From NCBI GenBank assembly GCA_034008185.1, contig CM067107.1, positions 1 through 64,000 on the forward strand: a stretch of 64,000 nucleotides of DNA, written 5' to 3'. The notes beneath the pieces are model-generated. The model saw only the letters and a program-made list of their open reading frames with translations. It did not search any database and was not told where the DNA came from. This DNA is from Gorsachius magnificus. Taxonomy: Eukaryota > Chordata > Aves > Pelecaniformes > Ardeidae. The first letter of the stretch is position 1. Each line of letters opens with the position of its first letter. This document shows positions 58,114 through 64,000 of the stretch, in pieces. The translations under genes and the position numbers were made by a program.

Positions 58114-60361
58114 CTAAAGGCTGATGCTTCGGTGATGTTTGAAGTGCCCCTGCCCGCCCCGGCGTTGCTCCCGTTCCTCCAGCTCGTCGCTGTTGAGGCT
58201 GGTAGCGTCCGACAAGCCCAATAAATGTTCGACCGAGTCGAACTTCTGCAGGTCGGAGGCGATGGTTTGAAGGCTGAGCACCGAAAGCGTGTCGGCCGGG
58301 GGGCACTCGGCCCCCAAATGCGTCCCTCCTCCTGTCACCCCCACCTCGGTCCCAGCGTGTTGGGGACTGGCTTCGGCTCCCACCGGCGAAGCTCGACGAA
58401 GGATGAGGCGTTGGAGCCGGCGAGCGTGGATCTGTTCGCTGATCTGCTCCAGGTTACGCAGGGCCACCGAATACCGCGTCTTGGCTTGCGAGACCAACCG
58501 CTCCAGCGCCGTCACCTTGGCCTTGTGCTCCTGCCAGGAGGTGGCACCGGCCACCGCGGCCATCTCAGTGTCCCGACCTCCCCCTTCCCAAAGCGCCAGG
58601 CGGATCCCACCAGCTCCACCCCCAAAAACTGACCAAAACCAGCAGGATCCTCCCCCAAAATGAGGTCCCTGTGCCCCCCACCAGCCTGAGGGGCCCCACT
58701 GCAAGCAGCCAGAGCCTGTCGCCCATCCCCAAGTACCTCAAGGATCTGGTTGAACTGGGCTTTCAGCTCGAAGTAAGGCTTGCTCTTAACAATGACGCGC
58801 TTGAGGGACTTCTGGAGGGCCTGGACCTTGGCCTCGGCTTGCTGACACAGCTGGGTGACGCGCTGGTGCTCCCGCTCGCCCGCACCGCCCCTCCTCCGCC
58901 TCGGAGGTGAAGATCTGCCCCGCCCCCCCATCTTTGCACGTAGCGTGGTTGAGCATCTCCTGCCAGGTGGGATCCAAGCGGTTCTTGTCAGCCATGACCC
59001 CCTGCTCCGCCACGAAGACCATCTCGCGAGCGGCGTTGTGCATGCTGACGGCTCGCTCGTACCTCAAGGCCGCCTTCTGCGTCTCCTGCTGTGCCTGCGC
59101 AGCGAGCGGGGAGGGGGTCACCACAAAAATTAAAAACTCCCAAGACCCACCCACCCACCCCCCCCCACCATCCATCTGTGCCCCTGGGGGATGCCGGTAC
59201 CTCCTTGGCGAGGCGCCGGGCTTCGTAGTAGGGTCGAGCTTTCTCGATGCAGTTGCCCAACTGGGAGCCTTGGGCATTGAGCTTCCTCGCCGATTCGGAA
59301 AGGATCCGGCGATAGGCGGTGCGGGCCTCCTGGAGGGGAGGGGCACGGCAAGGGCTCAGCCCCATGTCCTCCTGTCCCTCGTCGCGCCCACGGTGACCCC
59401 CTCAGCTGCAGGGCTTTCCCACCCAACCATCCCACTGAGCCCAAAACCCAGCAGGGACCAGCATGAAGGTGACCAATTAAGGATGGGGCGGACCAGTTAA
59501 GGACCAGGAACAAGGACTGGGGATCAAGGACTGGCAGGGGGACTAGGTAAGGGCTGGGGAACAAGGACTGGGGGGGGGACCAGTTAGGGACTGGGGGACA
59601 AGGACTGGCAGGGGGACCAGTTAGGGACGATGGGTCGGGAGGGGACACCAGTTAGGGACTGGGGATCAAGGACTGGTGGAGGGACATCAGTTAAGGACTG
59701 GGGGACCAGTTAAGGGCCGGGGGGAGCATCAGTTAGGGACTGGGAAACAAGGACGAGGGTGACACCAGTTAGGGGACCAGTTAAGGGTTGGGCCAGTTGG
59801 GCTGGGGTAGGACTGGGGAACCAGTTAAGGGCGTGGAACAAGACTGGGGGACAAGGATGGGGGGACCAGCTAAGGACGGGGGGTGGGGAGGGTGGGTAGA
59901 CCAGTTAAGGGCTGTGAACAAGGACTGGGGGACCAGTTAAGGGGGGGAAAAAGACTGGGGGACCAGTTAGGGACTGGGGGGCAGCTCACATCCAGCTGGA
60001 GCTCCACCCGGTTGATCTCCTCGTTGGCCTGGTTGAGGTGCTCCAGCTCCTCCTGGGGAGGGGAGAAACCCAAAGTGGGGTGAGGGAAGAGAAACACCCC
60101 CCCCAATCCACCGGGCCCGCCCCCCCCCCCCCAAAAATGGGGGGAACCCCCCCCCTGTATCCTGGGGTCCAGCTCTTCTTCCTCCTCCTCCTCCTCTCCT
60201 ACCACTTTCGGGGGGGTTCTGGGGTCCTCACCGTCACACGCTCCCCCCGAAACAGCCGCCCCCGCTTCGTCCTCGCCCGCCCCTGGGGACCCCCCCAGCT
60301 GCCCAGGAGGCGCCCCCCCGGGTCCCCCCCCAATCCAGGCGATGTCGGGCTCCCCTTCGCT
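58114..60361 (-). CDS. SH3BP5L: SH3BP5L, SH3-binding-domain protein 5-like
   Basis: The SH3BP5 family are coiled-coil proteins that act as guanine nucleotide exchange factors for RAB11 (shown for SH3BP5). Exons: 60155 to about 60361 (acidic, [17 protein letters not shown]), 59990-60052 (EELEHLNQANEEINRVELQ), 59201-59329 (EARTAYRRILSESARKLNA, KARPYYEARRLAKE), about 58932-59094 (AQQETQKAALRYERAVSMH, MVFVAEQGVMADKNRLDPT), 58737 to about 58925 (EREHQRVTQLCQQAEAKVQ) and 58114-58530 (EHKAKVTALERLVSQAKTR to SISL, TAG at 58114-58116). The match is strongest to SH3BP5L. The start codon is unresolved: a stop lies just upstream of the acidic exon's frame, next to a C9 run. The exon near 60155 lacks a GT donor. 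The fourth and fifth exons are only about 29 bp apart. Confidence 0.88.
58737..59094 (-). CDS. SH3BP5L: SH3BP5L coiled-coil exons 4-5, apparently with a collapsed intron
   Basis: The fourth exon ends TWQEMLNHATCK at about 58932. Only about 29 bp later EAEEE-like text starts the fifth exon, which reads in another frame (EREHQRVTQLCQQAEAK, SKPYFELKAQFNQILE) and ends at donor GTACTT. 29 bp is too short for a spliceosomal intron and no GT is found after TGCAAAG, so the intron was probably lost or trimmed in assembly. Confidence 0.75.
59480..59985. repeat. Minisatellite 'ggggaccagttaagggctgg'
   Basis: About 20 units of about 22-30 bp ('gggggaccagttagggactg', 'ggaacaaggactgg') lie in the SH3BP5L intron between exons 59329 and 59990. 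Confidence 0.8.
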
Positions 60362-60429
60362 TCAGGGGGGGGGCCAGCATCTTAGCAGGGGGGCCATCCG
60401 GCGCCAGCCCACCCCACGCGGAGCAAGGG

Positions 60430-61400
60430 GCCCTATTTCATTTTGGGGGTGGAGGGAGTGGGGGTCAGACCCCCACCCCCGCCCCCACAGAGGGCCCCCC
60501 CCACCCCCCCCCCAGATGCTGAGTTGGGGTCTGGAACGGCCGAGGCAGGATGGGGGGGCTGGAAAACAACCGGGAAAAGGTCAGCCCCCTCACGCACCCC
60601 ATGGCGTGCCCCCCACCCCCCAAATTCCCTCTCCCTAGACCCCTCCAGCGTGCCCTCCCCACTGTACCCCAAAATCCTTCTTATTCCCCCCTGCATCCCA
60701 CCCCTGCGCTGCCCCCCACATCCCTCCAATGCCCCCCCCACCCCCTTCCAGTGACCCCTCTGTCTGTCTAATACCCCCCAAATGTCCCCCACCACTGCAC
60801 GGCCCCCATGTCCCTCCAATGTGTCTCTCCCCTTTAATACCCCCCTTTATCACCCCAATGCCCCCCCCCTCCCCCCCACTGCATGGCCCCCATATCCCCC
60901 CCACCCTTCCAAAGCCCCCCCCAGGTCCCCACCACCACTGCATGGCCCCCATATCCCCCCCCACCCCCCAAATCACCCCAATGCCCCCCCAGTCCCCCCC
61001 CCACTGCACGGCCCCCATATCCCCCCCCATGCCCCCCACATCCCTCTAATCCCCCCCACATCCCCCCCACCCCTCCAATGCCCCCCCCAAATCCCCCACC
61101 ACCACTGCATGGCCCCCATAGCCCCCCAAATCACCCCAATGCCCCCCACATCACCCCGATGCCCCCCCAGTCCCTCCCCCCCACTGCATGGCCCCCATAT
61201 TCCCCCCCAATGCCCCCTACATCCCTCTAATCCACATCCCCCCCAATGCCCCCATATCCCTCATAATGCCCCCCCACTACACCGACCCCCCCATATCCCC
61301 CGACCTCTCCCTCCCCGCCCCGCTCCAACACCCCCCCACACTCCCCCAAACCCCCCTCCTAACCCCCCTGCACCCCAAAAAGCTCCCCCCCCCCGGTCCG
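60430..61400. repeat. C-rich tandem 'ccccactgcatggcccccat' in SH3BP5L 5' intron
   Basis: Loose units of about 60-75 bp with 'ccccccactgcatggccccc', 'atatcccccccacccc' and 'aatcaccccaatgcccccc'. No exon was seen. Confidence 0.7.
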
Positions 61401-61419
61401 CCCCCCCCCCCGGGGCTGG

Positions 61420-61660
61420 GCCGCGGCCTGTGTTTACCTCCCGCTCCGCCACAGCGGCTCCACGTCCCCCCCCTACGGCGACGAGCGCCGCACCCGCCAC
61501 CGGAACCGGAAGTCGGTTCCCCGCCCGCCTCCTTTTGCCGTACGCCATGGCGGCCCCCAGCTCCCGGCTGCCGCCCGCCTTCCCCGCGGCCCACCCGGTC
61601 CCCGGAGATCTCAAGACGGGCGCGGCGGTGAGTACCGATCAGCAATAAACCCGCCGTGCT
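61420..61660. promoter_or_regulatory. Bidirectional CpG-rich promoter
   Basis: CpG-dense DNA with two ETS-type CCGGAA motifs (CGGAACCGGAAGT, about 61501-61513) lies between a minus-strand donor (GAG|GTAAAC, 61437-61432), fitting a 5' exon of SH3BP5L, and a plus-strand first exon. A minus-strand ATG (61548-61546) opens 37 codons (MAYGKRRRAGNRLP) up to that donor. It may be the true first exon or untranslated. Confidence 0.55.
61547..61627 (+). CDS. First exon of an unidentified plus-strand gene
   Basis: The ATG in GCCATGG context starts MAAPSSRLPPAFPAAHPVP, DLKTGAA, exactly 27 codons, ending at a strong donor GCG|GTGAGT. The product is not recognised. The degraded zinc-finger text at 63.6-64.0 kb on the same strand could be a later exon of the same gene, but only position suggests that. 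Confidence 0.5.
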
Positions 61661-61699
61661 CCTCCCGGCCCCGCTCCTCCTCAAGGCGGGCGGGGAAAG

Positions 61700-61920
61700 T
61701 GCCGGGGTGGGGGCGGCTGTGGATGCCGCCATCTTGTTTTACGGCGCTGCCGCCGCGCCTCAAGATGGCGGCTGCCTCCTTTTAAACCCTGTTACAACCC
61801 ATTCGACCCCGTTTATAAAATTCCTCCCCCACCGCGTGGAAATTTCGGTCCCGAGTGGGGTTTGGGGGTGCTCGGGGTGGGGGGCGAGCCCGGGGTCTGC
61901 GGGGAAAGGGGGCGATGAGG
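61700..61920. other. Unique intron start with two YY1-like sites
   Basis: GCCGCCATCTTG (about 61725-61736) and CAAGATGGCGGC (about 61761-61772) face each other about 30 bp apart just inside the first intron of the plus-strand gene. Confidence 0.5.
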
Positions 61921-61924
61921 CTGC

Positions 61925-62310
61925 TAGAGGCTGAAATGGGGTCTATAGACACGTATAGGCACCTATAGAGACCTATAGACACCTGCAGATGCCTGTAGAC
62001 ACCTATAACACCTATAACACCTGTAGAGCCTATAGACGCCTGTAGACCTTAGATGACACCTGTAGATGCCTATATACACCTGTAGACACCTATAGAGGCC
62101 TATAGATGCCTGTAGACACCTGTAGATGTCTATATACACCTACAGACATCTATATACACCTATAGATGCCTATAGACACCTGTAGACACCTATAGATGCC
62201 TGTGGACACCTATAGATGCCTATATACACCTGTAGACACCTATAGACGCCTGTAGACGCCTATAGACACCTGTAGAGGCCTATATACACCTGTAGACACC
62301 TATAGACATG
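61925..62310. repeat. Tandem 'cctatagacacctgtagaca'
   Basis: About 25 units of about 13-15 bp ('acctatagatgcctgtagac'), then grading into the ACAC/TATA-rich array next door. Confidence 0.85.
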
Positions 62311-62940
62311 TATATGCACACGTATGCACAAAGATACCCCTTGGGGTGTGCGTACAGGGGCACATGCGTGCGTACACCCCTGCAGATGCACAACCATATA
62401 TATACATACACACATGTATATGTCCACCCCCCTGGAGGTGTGCCTATAGGGGCGTACATAGGTATATAAACACACAGGTGTACATATGCATGGATATATG
62501 TACATGTATATTCCCACGTACACGTACATATGTATATAGACCTGTGTGCACACATATGCACGCACCTTTATGCATACACACATCTATACACACGTGTGTG
62601 CCCATATGCACTCCCATACACACATATATGGACACATATATGCCCATACACCCATATACACACATATATACCCACCTATACACCCTTATAGGTCTATAGT
62701 CACTCCCATACATGCGCATACACACACACACACGTATGCACACATGCATACATATAGACGCACCTATAGACACATATAGGCCCATATGCACTCCTCTACA
62801 TGCACATACACACCCCTATATGCACATGCACGTACGCACACACATATACATGCACCTATAGACACGTATAGGCCCATAGGCGCTCCCATACACACACACA
62901 CACCCGTCCCCCCCGCCCCTATAGACACCCCTATATGCAC
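62310..62940. repeat. ACAC/GTAT-rich microsatellite-like region
   Basis: Alternating purine-pyrimidine sequence ('acacatatatgcccatacac', 'cacacacacacgtatgcaca') over about 0.6 kb with potential for Z-DNA. No gene was seen. Confidence 0.8.
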
Positions 62941-63169
62941 ACCACCCCCAACACCCCTTGGCCCTTTCCGGACCCCCCCAGGCCACACCCCCTCGTGGGC
63001 CCCGCCCCCCCAAACCGGGACCCCCCCACTCGTGACCGGGGTGCACGGCATGGGCGAAGGCATTGCCCCTCCCCCCCCCCCCCCCCCCCGCAGGTACTGG
63101 GGGGTGGGGGGGAGGTGATGGAGGGGGGGGACCCCCCCTTTTTCCTGATAACCCCGCCCCCAGGTTGCG

Positions 63170-63500
63170 AGAACCCCGAGTTGGGGGGGGGTGAGGGGGG
63201 ACCCCAATTCATCCTGGGGGGGCAGCTGTGACGGGGCACCCCCAAATCATCCAGGGGGTGGGCGGATGTGATGGGGGACCCCAACTCATCCGGGGGGCAG
63301 GGGGGACCCCCCCAACCCTTCCCGGGGGGGTGGGTGGCTGCAATGAGGGACCCCCAAATCATCCCAAGGCGGGGGGCCTGCACTGGAGGACCCCAAAACC
63401 CGACTTGGGGACCCCCTAAACCTTCGGGGGGGGGGGCTGGGGGGACCCCAACTCACCCCAGGGGTGCCTGAGCCCCCCAGCACCCCTCCAATGATCCCCA
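63170..63500. repeat. Minisatellite 'ggggaccccaactcatcc'
   Basis: Units of about 50-60 bp with 'gatgggggaccccaactcat' and 'ccggggggcagggg'. No coding sequence was recognised. Confidence 0.65.
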
Positions 63501-63627
63501 GCCCCCCCCAGTGACCCCCACCCCGCTGGTTTGGGGTGCCAGGGTAGCCCCTAAAGCTGGAGTACAGGTGTTTGGGGGGGTGTTCAGCTCTGTGGGCCCC
63601 CCCCTTTCCCCTTGCACCCCGTTTTCT

Positions 63628-64000
<373 letters not shown>

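Noticed and set aside
62246..62790. Minus-strand Tyr/Val/Cys-rich open frames as a small membrane protein
   Set aside because: They are translations of ACAC/TATA microsatellite sequence.

Overview
The window looks like very GC-rich vertebrate DNA, most likely an avian microchromosome (another archosaur is possible). The signs are CR1 LINE fragments, a small endogenous retrovirus, short exons in introns filled almost wholly by minisatellites, and C/G homopolymers. Coding matches were made by eye from remembered vertebrate families, without a database search. Many single-base frame breaks lie in homopolymers and may be assembly errors.

Layout. About 0.5-6.1 kb (minus strand): the first coding exons of RNF40 (BRE1B, H2B ubiquitin ligase) and its CpG-rich promoter; the gene continues off the left edge. 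About 6.6-34.4 kb (minus): SRCAP, the Snf2-family ATPase that deposits H2A.Z. Some 31 exons can be placed, from the second half of the HSA domain to the stop codon and poly(A) signal; the 5' exons are lost at a 500-N gap (34667-35166). About 35.2-40.5 kb: minisatellites and a short minus-strand C2H2 zinc-finger gene. About 40.8-45.1 kb: an endogenous provirus with two LTRs, a tRNA-Phe-type primer site, 6-bp target duplications, most of gag-pol deleted and a broken env. It lies upstream of the last exon of a plus-strand C2H2 gene (45.5-46.6 kb), followed by minisatellites and CR1 pieces up to a second 500-N gap (50473-50972). About 51.0-57.1 kb repeats the 43.4-50.5 kb block and is probably an unmerged contig overlap. 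About 58.1-61.5 kb (minus): SH3BP5L. A divergent plus-strand first exon starts at 61547, and a degraded C2H2 gene runs off the right edge.

RNF40 and SRCAP are chromatin regulators that lie in the same order and orientation in mammals (SRCAP, PHKG2, CFAP119, RNF40); no PHKG2 trace is seen in the roughly 0.5 kb between them here.

The most unusual structure is in SRCAP. A coding-exon end (encoding the RLIQYDC motif just before helicase lobe 2) has become the unit of a roughly 162-bp, 10-copy tandem array. One copy has an in-phase splice donor that is reached by an uninterrupted reading frame from the upstream exon. Also notable are a dispersed 14-bp palindrome, a cluster of YY1-like sites in the SRCAP 3' UTR, and an LTR whose ATG is in frame with the zinc-finger exon.
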